From: Streptomyces sp. SAI-127
GTDB lineage: Bacteria > Actinomycetota > Actinomycetes > Streptomycetales > Streptomycetaceae
Direction: 5' to 3'
NCBI RefSeq assembly: GCF_029894425.1
Contig: NZ_JARXYJ010000001.1
Location: 4,402,001 to 4,466,000 of the forward strand
DNA length: 64,000 nt
Numbering within the stretch: the stretch's first letter is position 1; each line of letters begins with the position of its first letter. Below, one piece after another: positions 42,858-51,612 of the stretch. The notes below the pieces were generated by a model. It saw nothing but the letters and a program-made list of their open reading frames with translations. It did not search any database and was not told the DNA's origin. Made by a program: the position numbers and the translations under genes.

Positions 42858-43709
42858 TCAGCCGTTCTGGAGTTCCTTCATCATCTCGGCCAGGTCCGCG
42901 GTGTCCTTCGCGGGCGGGGCCGTGACGGTCACGGGCTTGTTGTAGTCGAGGAAGGTGAAGGTCATGTCGAACTTGCCCTTGTCCGCGTCACCCTGCATGC
43001 GGAACTGCTTGGCGTGGTCCTCACCGTCGACCCACATGTCCATCGTGAACTTGTCCAGGCCCAGCTTCTCCAGCTGCTCGGTGCTCTTCTCGCGCTGCTC
43101 GCGGACCGACTTGTCGGCGTCCTTGAAGGATGCCTTGAGCTCGGCCAGCGTGACGTCGCCCGCGTAGTGGGTCGTCTTGACCCCGTCGACCGTCTCGGTG
43201 CCGACCTTCTTCACGTCCTTGGCCCCGTTGAGGAAGGTGGACATGGAGGCCGGGTTCTGGTCGGCCTGGCCGGCGCCGGGCGCGGTGGCGCCGAGGCCGC
43301 CGTCCTTGTCGAGCCCGGACAGGTCGAACTTCATCCACTTCTTGCCGTCCATCTCCTTGGCCAGCTCGGCGTTGCCGCCGATGTACATGGCCTTGTCGAC
43401 GAGACGGATCTCCGCGGAGCCCTGCCCGGCCGCGGTCATCTTCATGCTCATCGCGATGTCGGGCTTGGTCCGCATGGCGGCCTCGGCCTGGACCTGCCCC
43501 TGCTCGGGCATCTCGCCCTTCATCCGGTAGTGGAAGGAGGTGATGTCCTCGGTGTTCTTCGCCGCCTTGGCGACCGCGGCCGCGGGAGTCATCTCCGGCG
43601 ACTCCTCGCCCCCCTTGGAACAGCTCACCGCACCCGCGGCGAGAGCCACGGCGGCGAGCCCGGCGCCGATGGTCCGACCGCGCACGGAACGTCGTACAGA
43701 AGTAGCCAT
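42858..43709 (-). CDS. LppX/LprG-like lipoprotein
   Basis: 283 residues from ATG 43709. The signal peptide ([20 protein letters not shown]) ends at the lipobox AVSC, so the mature protein is a lipoprotein on the outer face of the membrane. The body ([59 protein letters not shown]) fits the LolA/LppX fold that forms a half-barrel for hydrophobic ligands. It is a paralogue of the next gene, sharing GxETVDGxxTTHYAGxV. Function in streptomycetes is unknown. The two genes interrupt the rplKA-rplJL order. Confidence 0.7.
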   Translation of the reverse strand: MATSVRRSVRGRTIGAGLAAVALAAGAVSCSKGGEESPEMTPAAAVAKAAKNTEDITSFHYRMKGEMPEQGQVQAEAAMRTKPDIAMSMKMTAAGQGSAEIRLVDKAMYIGGNAELAKEMDGKKWMKFDLSGLDKDGGLGATAPGAGQADQNPASMSTFLNGAKDVKKVGTETVDGVKTTHYAGDVTLAELKASFKDADKSVREQREKSTEQLEKLGLDKFTMDMWVDGEDHAKQFRMQGDADKGKFDMTFTFLDYNKPVTVTAPPAKDTADLAEMMKELQNG

Positions 43710-43799
43710 TGATTCCCCCCAAGGAACACATGGTCGATTCACAGCAAGACCGCGAGCCTATCCGAGAGGGGCGCCAGGGATCCGCGAATTCCCTGTGGC

Positions 43800-44639
43800 T
43801 CAGGTGGGGTTGGTGCTCGACTGTGACAGGAGGGTCTTGAAGTCCTCGGTGTCGGCGGCCGGCGGCTTCTGTACGGCGACCGCGACGCCGTAGTCGCTGT
43901 AGTGGGCGGTCTGGGTCACCCTGCCGTTCGTCGTGCTGGTCTTCTCGACCTTCTTGACCAGGAGGTTCTTCTCGTTGATCCAGATGTCGACGGTCTCGGC
44001 GGTGACCTTGGCGTCCTGGAGGCGCCGCCGGAGCTCGGTGTCGGTGACGTCCTCCATCCGCACGGTGCCGGCGTAGTGCGTGGCGGCCTGGCCGTCCACG
44101 GTCTCCCGGCCGAGCTCGCGCACGTCCCCGGAGTCCAGCAGCAGCCTCACCGACTGGTCGGGGGTGGTGGAGCGCATCTGGTCGGCGAGGCCGGCGCCGC
44201 CGCCGAGGGTCTTCAGGTCGTCGTAGGCGTACCTGAGCCAGTGCTTGCCGCCCGTTTTCGCGGCGAAGGTGTCGCCCATGCGCGCGTAGTAGGCGTCGGA
44301 GAGGTAGCGGGCCTCCATGGAGGTGACGCCGAGGCCGCGCATCGTCTCGGCCGCGGTGCCGCCGGTGTAGTCGATGGTGAGGCTGCCGGAGAGGCCGTCG
44401 CGCCAGGCGAGGACGCCGTCGGCGGTGAGGGACAGCTGGGTGCCCATCACGGTGGTGGACCTCACCCGGGCCGTCTCGGCCCGCTGGGTGGAGCGCTCGG
44501 CGGTGCGCAGGGCCGGGAGGGCGGCGGGCGCCGAGGCGGTGCGCTCGCCCTCCGGCGCTTCGGAGGAGCCCGAGGACGTGCAGGCGGCCAGTCCCGTCAG
44601 CGCGGCGGCCGTCGCGACCCAGACCGTCGTCCTCTTCAT
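43800..44639 (-). CDS. LppX/LprG-like lipoprotein (paralogue)
   Basis: 279 residues. The signal peptide MKRTTVWVATAAALTGLAAC ends in the lipobox LAAC; a Ser/Glu/Pro-rich linker follows. Conserved with its neighbour are GRETVDGQAATHYAGTVRME and the later DIWINEKNLLVKKVEK strand. It is probably a product of tandem duplication, now strongly diverged. The pair is separated by 90 bp and likely co-transcribed, after the terminator of rplKA. Confidence 0.7.
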   Translation of the reverse strand: MKRTTVWVATAAALTGLAACTSSGSSEAPEGERTASAPAALPALRTAERSTQRAETARVRSTTVMGTQLSLTADGVLAWRDGLSGSLTIDYTGGTAAETMRGLGVTSMEARYLSDAYYARMGDTFAAKTGGKHWLRYAYDDLKTLGGGAGLADQMRSTTPDQSVRLLLDSGDVRELGRETVDGQAATHYAGTVRMEDVTDTELRRRLQDAKVTAETVDIWINEKNLLVKKVEKTSTTNGRVTQTAHYSDYGVAVAVQKPPAADTEDFKTLLSQSSTNPT

Positions 44640-44704
44640 GCGTCCCCCTGGTGCAAGTGCCCTGCTCGCACGCTAACCCAGAGCACAGCGCCCGCACACG
44701 GGAA

Positions 44705-44736
44705 CGGGCCCCGCACCTGGAAAGGTGCGGGGCCCG
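44705..44736 (-). terminator. Terminator of rplKA
   Basis: A perfect 14-bp stem CGGGCCCCGCACCT / AGGTGCGGGGCCCG with a GGAA loop, 17 bp after the rplA stop and 65 bp before the lipoprotein start. Confidence 0.75.
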
Positions 44737-44752
44737 GGAACCTGCCGGTGTC

Positions 44753-45478
44753 TCAGACCGCGGCCGGGTCCTCCTCGACGAGGAGGTTGCGGGTGCGGTT
44801 GGAGTCCAGCGGAATGCCGGGGCCCATCGTGGTGCTGATGGCGGCCTTCCTGATGTAGCGACCCTTGGCGGCGGACGGCTTCAGACGGAGGATCTCCTCC
44901 AGCGCCGCGCCGTAGTTCTCCACCAGCTTGGTGTCGTCGAACGACGTCTTGCCGATGATGAAGTGCAGGTTCGAGTGCTTGTCGACGCGGAACTCGATCT
45001 TGCCGCCCTTGATGTCGGTGACAGCCTTGGTGACATCGGGGGTGACGGTGCCGGTCTTGGGGTTCGGCATGAGACCACGGGGACCGAGCACGCGGCCGAG
45101 GCGGCCGACCTTGCCCATGAGGTCCGGGGTGGCGACGACGGCGTCGAAGTCCAGACGGCCCTTCGACACCTCGTCGATGAGCTCGTCGGCGCCGACGATG
45201 TCGGCGCCCGCGGCACGAGCGGCCTCGGCACGGTCACCGGTCGCGAAGACCAGGACCCGGGCGGTCTTACCGGTGCCGTGCGGGAGGTTCACGGTGCCAC
45301 GGACCATCTGGTCGGCCTTGCGCGGGTCGACACCCAGACGGAAGGCGACCTCGACGGTGCCGTCGAACTTGGACGTGGAGGTCTCCTTGGCGAGACGGAC
45401 GGCCTCGAGCGGGGCGTACAGCTTCTCCCGGTCGATCTTCTCGTCCGCAGCGCGAAGGGCCTTGCTGCGCTTGCTCAC
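44753..45478 (-). CDS. rplA: 50S ribosomal protein L1 (uL1)
   Basis: 241 residues from GTG 45478 with AGGAG five bases before; the very long frame continuing upstream through rplK is spurious. [36 protein letters not shown] and the [11 protein letters not shown] segment are family blocks. L1 forms the stalk that moves E-site tRNA and commonly represses rplKA by binding its leader. It lies 83 bp after rplK. Confidence 0.98.
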   Translation of the reverse strand: MSKRSKALRAADEKIDREKLYAPLEAVRLAKETSTSKFDGTVEVAFRLGVDPRKADQMVRGTVNLPHGTGKTARVLVFATGDRAEAARAAGADIVGADELIDEVSKGRLDFDAVVATPDLMGKVGRLGRVLGPRGLMPNPKTGTVTPDVTKAVTDIKGGKIEFRVDKHSNLHFIIGKTSFDDTKLVENYGAALEEILRLKPSAAKGRYIRKAAISTTMGPGIPLDSNRTRNLLVEEDPAAV

Positions 45479-45561
45479 AACTGCTCCTGTGTGTTCTGAA
45501 AGGAGTCGTGGTACGGGCCGAGCAGGCCCTGCCACTTCTGCTTTGTACGGGGGGTTGGGGC

Positions 45562-45996
45562 TCAGCCCTCGACCGTGACGCCCATGGAACGCGCGGTGCC
45601 GGCGATGATCTTCGCGGCGGCGTCCAGGTCGTTGGCGTTGAGGTCGGGCATCTTGGTGGTGGCGATCTCGCGGACCTGCGCCTGGGTGATCTTGGCGACC
45701 TTGGTCTTGTGCGGCTCGCCGGAGCCCTTCTCCACGCCCGCGGCCTTGAGGATCATCTTGGCGGCCGGCGGCGTCTTGGTGATGAAGGTGAAGGAGCGGT
45801 CCTCGTAGACCGTGATCTCCACCGGGATCACCCAGCCACGCTGCGACTCGGTCGCGGCGTTGTACGCCTTGCAGAACTCCATGATGTTGACGCCGTGCTG
45901 ACCCAGCGCGGGGCCGACCGGCGGAGCCGGGTTGGCGGCACCGGCCTGGATCTGGAGCTTGATGAGCCCCGTGACCTTCTTCTTCTTGGGAGGCAT
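45562..45996 (-). CDS. rplK: 50S ribosomal protein L11 (uL11)
   Basis: 144 residues from ATG 45996. [20 protein letters not shown] with the [20 protein letters not shown] proline-rich segment (the thiostrepton-contact and RelA-sensing domain) and the C-terminal 23S rRNA-binding domain [20 protein letters not shown]. It starts 168 bp after nusG, behind a strong terminator, so rplKA is a separate unit. Confidence 0.98.
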   Translation of the reverse strand: MPPKKKKVTGLIKLQIQAGAANPAPPVGPALGQHGVNIMEFCKAYNAATESQRGWVIPVEITVYEDRSFTFITKTPPAAKMILKAAGVEKGSGEPHKTKVAKITQAQVREIATTKMPDLNANDLDAAAKIIAGTARSMGVTVEG

Positions 45997-46067
45997 AGCT
46001 CTCCGGTTCCTCTCTTCGGGTCCTACCCGGGCCCAGATTGCTCCTCTGGACGCAGGCATACCGCACA

Positions 46068-46095
46068 ACGATAGCGGGTATAGATGCGCGGCCAA
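46068..46095 (-). promoter_or_regulatory. Candidate rplK promoter
   Basis: Minus-strand TTGGCC (46090-46095) and TATCGT (46068-46073) are 16 bp apart. The -35 overlaps the T-tract of the nusG terminator, so transcription could restart directly behind it. Confidence 0.35.
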
Positions 46096-46143
46096 AAACC
46101 GAGCAGGTCAGACGGGCTGCGTAAGCCCGTCTGACCTGCTCGG
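46094..46143 (-). terminator. Intrinsic terminator of nusG
   Basis: A perfect 19-bp stem with arms 46099-46117 and 46125-46143 (CCGAGCAGGTCAGACGGGC and its complement) and a 7-base loop, followed on the minus strand by TTTTT. This is the clearest rho-independent terminator in the window. Confidence 0.92.
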
Positions 46144-46164
46144 AAGCATGCGGTCCGCAGAACC

Positions 46165-47013
46165 TCAGTTCTTCTGGATCTGGTCGAAGCTCAGCTCGAC
46201 CGGGGTCTCGCGGCCGAAGATCTCGACGAGGCCCTTGACCTTCTTCGAGTCGGCGTTGATCTCGTTGATCGTGGCCTGGAGGGTGGCGAAGGGGCCGTCG
46301 GTGACGGTGACCGAGTCGCCGACCTCGAAGTCCAGCACCTGGACCTCGACCTTGCGCTGCGGAGCGGGCTTGCCCTCGGCCTCGGCGGCCTCGCGGGCGG
46401 CCTTCTCCTCGGCCTCCGGGGCGAGCATCTTGACGATCTCGTCCAGGGTCAGCGGGTACGGGTCGTAGGCGTTGCCCACGAAGCCGGTGACGCCGGGGGT
46501 GTTGCGGACCACGCCCCAGGACTCGTTCGTCAGGTCCATGCGCACCAGCACGTAGCCGGGGAGCTTGTTCTGGCGGATGGTCTTGCGCTCGCCGTTCTTG
46601 ATCTGCGCGACCTCTTCCTGCGGCACCTCGGCCTGGAAGATGAAGTCCTCGACGTTCAGCGAGACGGCACGCTGCTCGAGGTTGGTCTTCACGCGGTTCT
46701 CGTAGCCGGCGTAGGTGTGGATGACGTACCACTCGCCGGGAAGGGTCCGCAGTTCCTCGCGCAGGGCGGCGACGGGGTCGACCGGCTCGGCCGGCTCTTC
46801 CTCGACCTCTTCTTCGTCCTCGTCCTCGACGGCCTCGACGTCACCGCCGGACTCGTCCTCGACGTGGAGGGCGGATTCCTCGGCGGGCTCGCCCGCCTCG
46901 GCGTCGGCAGCCTCGACCTCGTCCAGGTCCTCGTCCGCGCCCTCGACGATGTCGAGCTCGTCGTCGACAGACTCGTCGGGCTCGATGGCGTCGTTCAGGT
47001 TCTGGTCAGACAC
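46165..47013 (-). CDS. nusG: Transcription termination/antitermination factor NusG
   Basis: 282 residues. An acidic Asp/Glu/Ala-rich extension of about 90 residues, typical of streptomycetes, precedes the NGN domain ([33 protein letters not shown]) and the C-terminal KOW domain ([20 protein letters not shown]). It binds RNA polymerase and couples it to S10 or Rho. It follows secE by 81 bp. Confidence 0.97.
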   Translation of the reverse strand: MSDQNLNDAIEPDESVDDELDIVEGADEDLDEVEAADAEAGEPAEESALHVEDESGGDVEAVEDEDEEEVEEEPAEPVDPVAALREELRTLPGEWYVIHTYAGYENRVKTNLEQRAVSLNVEDFIFQAEVPQEEVAQIKNGERKTIRQNKLPGYVLVRMDLTNESWGVVRNTPGVTGFVGNAYDPYPLTLDEIVKMLAPEAEEKAAREAAEAEGKPAPQRKVEVQVLDFEVGDSVTVTDGPFATLQATINEINADSKKVKGLVEIFGRETPVELSFDQIQKN

Positions 47014-47094
47014 GGTGGCTGCTTCTTCCTGGATACTTTGGGGTGGAACATGCGAAAAGGGGCGCCGGTAACCTCGGCGCCCTTCGCTCTGTGC

Positions 47095-47379
47095 TCAGCC
47101 GAATACGTACTTGGCGGCGTGGTTGAGTCCATAGTCAATCACGGTCACCAGGCCGATCATGACGAGGACGAAGACGATCACCACGGTCGTGTACGTCGTC
47201 AGCTGGTTCCGCGACGGCCAGACGACCTTGCGGAGCTCTGCGACGATCTGCCGGTAAAAGAGCGCGAGGCGCCTCAGCGGGCCCTTCTTGGCACGCTTGC
47301 CGCCCTTGCGGGTCTTCTTGGACTCCGGCGCCTCATCCTGGGCATCAGGCGTATCAATGGAGCCCACGGCGTCCGCCAT
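47095..47379 (-). CDS. secE: Protein translocase subunit SecE
   Basis: 94 residues. A basic N-terminal half (KKTRKGGKRAKKGPLRRLAL) precedes FYRQIVAELRKVVWPSRNQL and a single transmembrane segment (TTVVIVFVLVMIGLVTVIDY). SecE clamps SecY. The order tRNA-Trp, secE, nusG, rplK, rplA is common to actinobacteria. Confidence 0.96.
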   Translation of the reverse strand: MADAVGSIDTPDAQDEAPESKKTRKGGKRAKKGPLRRLALFYRQIVAELRKVVWPSRNQLTTYTTVVIVFVLVMIGLVTVIDYGLNHAAKYVFG

Positions 47380-47487
47380 TCGTCCTCACCTGTTCCCGGG
47401 TCGTGGCCGTGCCGCGCCCGGTTGGAGCCGCACGGCGGTGCATTGCTGTACGTACATGCGCACACATCCTGGCGAAGGTGTGTGTAG

Positions 47488-47560
47488 CAGGGCCGGAGGG
47501 ACTTGAACCCCCAACCGCCGGTTTTGGAGACCGGTGCTCTACCAATTGAGCTACGACCCT
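47488..47560 (-). tRNA. tRNA-Trp (CCA)
   Basis: 73 nt. The acceptor stem AGGGTCG pairs with CGGCCCT; D-loop AGCTCAATTGGTAGAGC; anticodon stem CCGGT/ACCGG with loop CTCCAAA (anticodon CCA, complementary to 47525-47527); T-loop GTTCAAGTC; discriminator G. The 3' CCA is not encoded. It precedes secE. Confidence 0.96.
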
Positions 47561-47737
47561 TTGTGCGTCCCCCAACGTACCGCATCCGACCGGGTGCTCG
47601 GTGTGCACCGGCTGGGTGGGCTGCTGAAGGCCGACGAGGTGAGAGTGTACGTGGTCCACGGGCCCTCGTCGAACAGAAAGCGCCCGTACGGGCCTTGGGG
47701 ACGGAAGATCGCCCAGCGTGAGAGGCGAATCCGGACG

Positions 47738-47757
47738 GTTGTTCAGCAGTTGTTCAG
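47738..47757 (+). repeat. Direct repeat GTTGTTCAG upstream of the aminotransferase gene
   Basis: GTTGTTCAG at 47738-47746 and 47749-47757, spaced 11 bp (one helical turn), 50-70 bp upstream of the start. It may be a regulator site or part of the promoter. Confidence 0.4.
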
Positions 47758-47808
47758 TCTGTGAAACCCGCGTGCCGGGGGAGTTTCCAGTCTGAAACGA
47801 TGGGCTCC

Positions 47809-49035
47809 ATGAGCGCTGCAACCCCTCCCACCGAGCGCCGGGTCTCCGCCCGAGTCGGCGCGATCTCCGAGTCCGCCACTCTCGCCGTGGACGCCAAGGC
47901 CAAGGCCCTCAAGGCCGCCGGGCGTCCGGTGATCGGCTTCGGCGCCGGCGAGCCCGACTTCCCGACCCCGGACTACGTCGTCCAGGCCGCCATCGAGGCC
48001 TGCTCGAACCCCAAGTACCACCGCTACACCCCGGCCGGCGGTCTTCCCGAGCTGAAGGCCGCGATCGCCGCGAAGACGCTGCGTGACTCCGGCTACGAGG
48101 TCGACGCGTCCCAGATCCTGGTGACCAACGGCGGAAAGCAGGCGATCTACGAGGCCTTCGCCGCGATCCTCGACCCGGGCGACGAGGTGATCGTCCCGGC
48201 GCCGTACTGGACGACGTACCCGGAGTCGATCCGGCTGGCCGGCGGTGTCCCGGTGGAGGTCGTCGCCGACGAGACGACCGGCTACCGCGTCTCCGTCGAG
48301 CAGCTGGAGGCGGCCCGCACCGAGAAGACGAAGGTCGTGCTCTTCGTCTCCCCGTCCAACCCGACCGGTGCCGTCTACAGCGAGACCGAGGCCGAGGCGA
48401 TCGGCCGCTGGGCGGCCGAGCACGGCCTGTGGGTGCTGACCGACGAGATCTACGAGCACCTCGTCTACGGCGACGCGAAGTTCACCTCGCTGCCCGCGCT
48501 CCTGCCCGAGCTGCGCGACAAGTGCATCGTCGTCAACGGTGTCGCGAAGACGTACGCCATGACGGGCTGGCGGGTGGGCTGGATCATCGGCCCCAAGGAC
48601 GTCGTCAAGGCCGCGACCAACCTCCAGTCGCACGCCACGTCCAACGTGTCGAACGTCGCCCAGGTCGCGGCCCTCGCCGCCGTCTCCGGCAACCTCGACG
48701 CGGTGGCGGAGATGCGCACGGCCTTCGACCGCCGCCGCAAGACCATCGTGCGGATGCTCAACGAGATCGACGGCGTGCTCTGCCCGGAGCCCGAGGGCGC
48801 CTTCTACGCCTACCCCTCGGTCAAGGCCCTGCTCGGCAAGGAGATCCGCGGCAAGCGCCCGCAGGACACCGTCGAGCTGGCCGCGCTGATCCTGGAGGAG
48901 TCCGAGGTCGCGGTCGTCCCGGGCGAGGCCTTCGGCACGCCGGGCTATCTGCGGCTGTCGTACGCCCTGGGTGACGAGGATCTCGTCGAGGGCGTCTCGC
49001 GGATCCAGAAGCTGCTGGCGGAGGCGCAGGACTGA
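47809..49035 (+). CDS. aspC: PLP-dependent aminotransferase, aspartate aminotransferase type
   Basis: 408 residues from ATG 47809 (ATG 47800 is an alternative). It is a class I/II aminotransferase: [20 protein letters not shown], the PLP-ring-stacking [15 protein letters not shown] region, [10 protein letters not shown] with the conserved Asn, [10 protein letters not shown], and the Schiff-base Lys247 in [16 protein letters not shown]. It probably moves the amino group between aspartate and 2-oxoglutarate; other amino-acid specificities are possible. It diverges from the tRNA-Trp/secE unit and is followed by a strong intrinsic terminator. Confidence 0.9.
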   Translation: MSAATPPTERRVSARVGAISESATLAVDAKAKALKAAGRPVIGFGAGEPDFPTPDYVVQAAIEACSNPKYHRYTPAGGLPELKAAIAAKTLRDSGYEVDASQILVTNGGKQAIYEAFAAILDPGDEVIVPAPYWTTYPESIRLAGGVPVEVVADETTGYRVSVEQLEAARTEKTKVVLFVSPSNPTGAVYSETEAEAIGRWAAEHGLWVLTDEIYEHLVYGDAKFTSLPALLPELRDKCIVVNGVAKTYAMTGWRVGWIIGPKDVVKAATNLQSHATSNVSNVAQVAALAAVSGNLDAVAEMRTAFDRRRKTIVRMLNEIDGVLCPEPEGAFYAYPSVKALLGKEIRGKRPQDTVELAALILEESEVAVVPGEAFGTPGYLRLSYALGDEDLVEGVSRIQKLLAEAQD

Positions 49036-49049
49036 GCCGCCGCGACAAG

Positions 49050-49079
49050 GCACCCCCTCCCATGAGGGGGTGCTTTTTT
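49050..49079 (+). terminator. Intrinsic terminator of the aminotransferase gene
   Basis: Stem GCACCCCCT / AGGGGGTGC with a 6-base loop, followed directly by six T residues, 15 bp past the stop codon. Confidence 0.92.
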
Positions 49080-49146
49080 GTGCGAGCAAGACCACTAAAG
49101 GGGAAAGCGCTACCGGGACACCAGTGACGTACGGCAGGATCCTGGA

Positions 49147-50187
49147 ATGGAGCGTGTACGTGATGTCTCTGAGCTGCCGAAAGCCCATCTGCACCTGCAC
49201 TTCACCGGGTCGATGCGCCCGGCGACGGTTCTGGAACTGGCCGACAAGTACGGCGTACGGCTGCCCGAGGCGCTGACCGAAGCACTGACCAGCGGGGAAC
49301 CGCCGAAGCTGCGGGCGACGGACGAGCGGGGGTGGTTCCGTTTCCAGCGGTTGTACGACGCGGCCCGCTCGTGTCTGCGCGAGCCCGAGGACATCCGGCG
49401 GCTGGTGCGGGAGGCCGCGGAGGAGGATGTGCGCGACGGCTCGGGGTGGCTGGAGATCCAGGTCGACCCGACGTCGTACGCGCCCCGGCTCGGCGGGCTG
49501 ATCCCGGCGCTGGAGATCATCCTGGACGCGGTGGAGACGACCTCGCGCGAGACCGGGCTCGGGATGCGGGTACTGGTCGCCGCGAACCGGATGAAGCATC
49601 CGCTGGACGCCCGCACGCTGGCCCGGCTGGCGGTGCGGTACGCGGACAAGGGTGTGGTCGGTTTCGGACTCTCGAACGACGAACGCCGGGGCATGGCACG
49701 GGACTTCGACCGGGCCTTCAACATCGCGCGCGAGGGCGGGCTGCTGTCGGCGCCGCACGGCGGCGAGCTGGCCGGACCGTCGTCGGTACGGGACTGTCTC
49801 GACGACCTGGACGCGAACCGGATCGGGCACGGGGTGCGCGCGGCGGACGACCCGCGGCTGCTGAAGCGGCTGGCGGACCGGCAGGTGACGTGCGAGGTGT
49901 GCCCGGCGTCCAATGTGGCGCTGGGTGTGTACGAGAAGCCGGAGGACGTGCCGCTGCGGAAGCTGTTCGAGGCCGGGGTACCGATGGCGCTGGGCGCCGA
50001 CGACCCGCTGCTGTTCGGGTCCCGGCTGGCCGCGCAGTACGAGATCGCCCGGCAGTACCACGGCTTCTCGGACGCTGAGCTCGCGGAACTGGCCCGGCAG
50101 TCGGTACGGGCTTCGGCGGCACCGGAGGACATGAAGGCCAAGCTGCTGTCGGGAGTGGACGACTGGCTCAGCCACCCGGCCTCTTGA
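49147..50187 (+). CDS. Adenosine deaminase family protein
   Basis: 346 residues. It belongs to the adenosine/AMP deaminase amidohydrolase family: HLHLHFTGSM provides zinc ligands His16 and His18, HGGELAGPSS gives His204 and Glu207, RIGHGV and GADDPLLFG supply the remaining His and Asp. The canonical HVHLDG is here HLHFTG, so the substrate pocket differs slightly from enteric Add; the true substrate may be adenosine or a related nucleoside. The 3' end overlaps the convergent frameshifted gene by 20 bp. Confidence 0.85.
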   Translation: MERVRDVSELPKAHLHLHFTGSMRPATVLELADKYGVRLPEALTEALTSGEPPKLRATDERGWFRFQRLYDAARSCLREPEDIRRLVREAAEEDVRDGSGWLEIQVDPTSYAPRLGGLIPALEIILDAVETTSRETGLGMRVLVAANRMKHPLDARTLARLAVRYADKGVVGFGLSNDERRGMARDFDRAFNIAREGGLLSAPHGGELAGPSSVRDCLDDLDANRIGHGVRAADDPRLLKRLADRQVTCEVCPASNVALGVYEKPEDVPLRKLFEAGVPMALGADDPLLFGSRLAAQYEIARQYHGFSDAELAELARQSVRASAAPEDMKAKLLSGVDDWLSHPAS

Positions 50188-50838
50188 AGTGGGCGTAGGG
50201 CGGGTAGGGCTTGAAGCAGACCAGCACCTCGCGGGGATGCCCGCCGCCGGGCTCGTCCTTCAGCCAGATGCCCGTCAGCATGGCCGAGTGCCCTTTGGCG
50301 ACGCCCTTCTGGCGTGGTCCCCAGCCCGCGGCGTACGCGAAGTTCACGGCCGCCAGGGCGAAGGCATCCCGGCTGCCGAACAGGAAGAACGTGCGCGCGT
50401 GCGTGGCGTGCCGCAGTTCGTCCCGGAAGTCCGCGCGCGTGCGTCGCTGCCTCCAGGCTCCGGCGTCCTTGTGCGTGCGTGCCTCGTCGGTGCGTACGGA
50501 CAGGGGGGTACCGGCCTTGAGGGAGCGCCGCAGCTCGGGCCATTTGCTGGGGCGCAGCCCGTACGAGTGGTGTGCGAGGACGAGGTCGACGCGCTCCCCC
50601 CCCCGCCCTCGTCCGGCGGGATCCCGTCCCGCAGCGGTACATGGACGATCGTGTGGCGTGAGTAGGCGGCGAAGGAGAACAGGCCCGCGAGCCGGTTCAG
50701 TCCGTCGTGGTCGCCGAGGAGCAGGCCGATCGGTTCCGGTGCGGTCAGCGACGTGTGGCGCAGGGTGTGGCGGGGCTGGACGACGCGGTGTTCATGGGGG
50801 CCGGTGCGGGGTCTGAACTCCGTGAGCCTCAGCCGCAT
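50168..50838 (-). pseudogene. Conserved hypothetical protein gene broken by a frameshift in a C9 run
   Basis: Two frames on the minus strand join at a nine-C run (50596-50604). The first part (from ATG 50838) reads MRLRLTEFRPRTGPHEHRVV through SRHTIVHVPLRDGIPPDEG; after the run, the next frame reads ERVDLVLAHHSYGLRPSKWP, ARTFFLFGSRDAFALAAVNF and ends PYAHFKRPGG at TGA 50168. The span of 671 nt is one base short of a 223-residue protein, so a single missing C would restore it. Function is not recognised; the protein has no clear signal or membrane segment. It may be a sequencing or assembly error, a recent inactivation or a phase-variable tract. It runs tail-to-tail into the adenosine deaminase gene. 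Confidence 0.7.
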
Positions 50839-50874
50839 TCGGGGGTCCTGGATGTCATGGGCCCAGCGTGACGG

Positions 50875-51492
50875 TCACGCCGATTCCCCGGCTACCGAGA
50901 TTCCGCCCAGCAGGGTCCGGGCCAGCCGGGCGGCGAACTCCTCCACCGGCGGGCGTACGCCGTCCTGTGTGGCGTCGTAGGCGAACGCCCGCTGCGCGCA
51001 GGCGCCCAGGAGCAGGGAGGCCGCGGCGAAGGTGTCGGCGGTGGGGGCGACCCGGCCGATGGACTGCTCGGCCTTGAGGTAGGCGTCGAGCCACTCGATC
51101 GGCTTGTGCGGGCCGGACTCCATCTCGCGCATCGCGTCGTCGTGGCGTCGCTTGAGCTGGGTCTCGGCGTACAGCGAGGCGGCGATCGGAAAGCTCTGCT
51201 CGTAGAAGAGGGCGGCCTGGCGGGCGATCTCGGTGAGGTTCTCCTCGAGGGTGTGGTTGCCCGGCTCGGCGGCAAGGGCGTGCAGCAGGGGGGCCAGTCT
51301 CGGGAGGCGTTCCGCGAGGACGCGGATGAACACCTCCTCCTTACTGGCGAAGTACTTGTACAGCGCCGCCTCGGAGCAGCCGGCCGCCTTCGCGATCTCC
51401 TTGGTCGTGGCACGCGCCAGCCCCACGGTGAGCATCAGCTCATGGGCGGCGTCGAGGATGCGGACGCGGGCCGGGCCGGGCTTGGGCTCCAT
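50875..51492 (-). CDS. TetR family regulator
   Basis: 205 residues. The helix-turn-helix (about 9-55) reads RILDAAHELMLTVGLARATT then KEIAKAAGCSEAALYKYFAS, typical TetR. The C-terminal ligand/dimer domain is not specific. AAGGGGA nine bases upstream supports the start. It is divergent from the NmrA-like gene, and the 120-bp space between contains two palindromes, so it probably represses that gene and itself. Confidence 0.88.
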   Translation of the reverse strand: MEPKPGPARVRILDAAHELMLTVGLARATTKEIAKAAGCSEAALYKYFASKEEVFIRVLAERLPRLAPLLHALAAEPGNHTLEENLTEIARQAALFYEQSFPIAASLYAETQLKRRHDDAMREMESGPHKPIEWLDAYLKAEQSIGRVAPTADTFAAASLLLGACAQRAFAYDATQDGVRPPVEEFAARLARTLLGGISVAGESA

Positions 51493-51531
51493 GCTGTTCG
51501 GTCCCCTTGAGTCGGGTGGCGGGCTTGACGG

Positions 51532-51551
51532 GTGGGTGAGTACTTACCCAC
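51532..51551. promoter_or_regulatory. Operator 1 of the TetR/NmrA divergon
   Basis: A 20-bp near-perfect palindrome GTGGGTGAGTACTTACCCAC (one mismatched pair) centred on AGTACT, 40 bp from the tetR start. It shares the GTGAGT / ACTCAC logic with operator 2. Confidence 0.6.
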
Positions 51552-51566
51552 TCTAGAGGGAGACAG

Positions 51567-51586
51567 GGGTGAGTGAATACTCACCC
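51567..51586. promoter_or_regulatory. Operator 2 of the TetR/NmrA divergon
   Basis: A palindrome GGGTGAGT-GAAT-ACTCACCC with perfect 8-bp arms, 26 bp upstream of the NmrA-like start. Two related sites, 35 bp centre to centre, suggest binding of two TetR dimers. Confidence 0.65.
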
Positions 51587-51612
51587 ACCTCCTTCGAGTA
51601 CGGGAGTACCCC

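Noticed and set aside
42043..46732. Frame running from the nusG region through rplK and rplA
   Set aside because: Only the 3' part from GTG 45478 is L1; the upstream part is out of frame with rplK and nusG.
47743..50175. 810-codon minus-strand frame opposite the aminotransferase and deaminase genes
   Set aside because: Antisense to two well-supported genes and composed of Arg/Gln/Leu/His-rich sequence.
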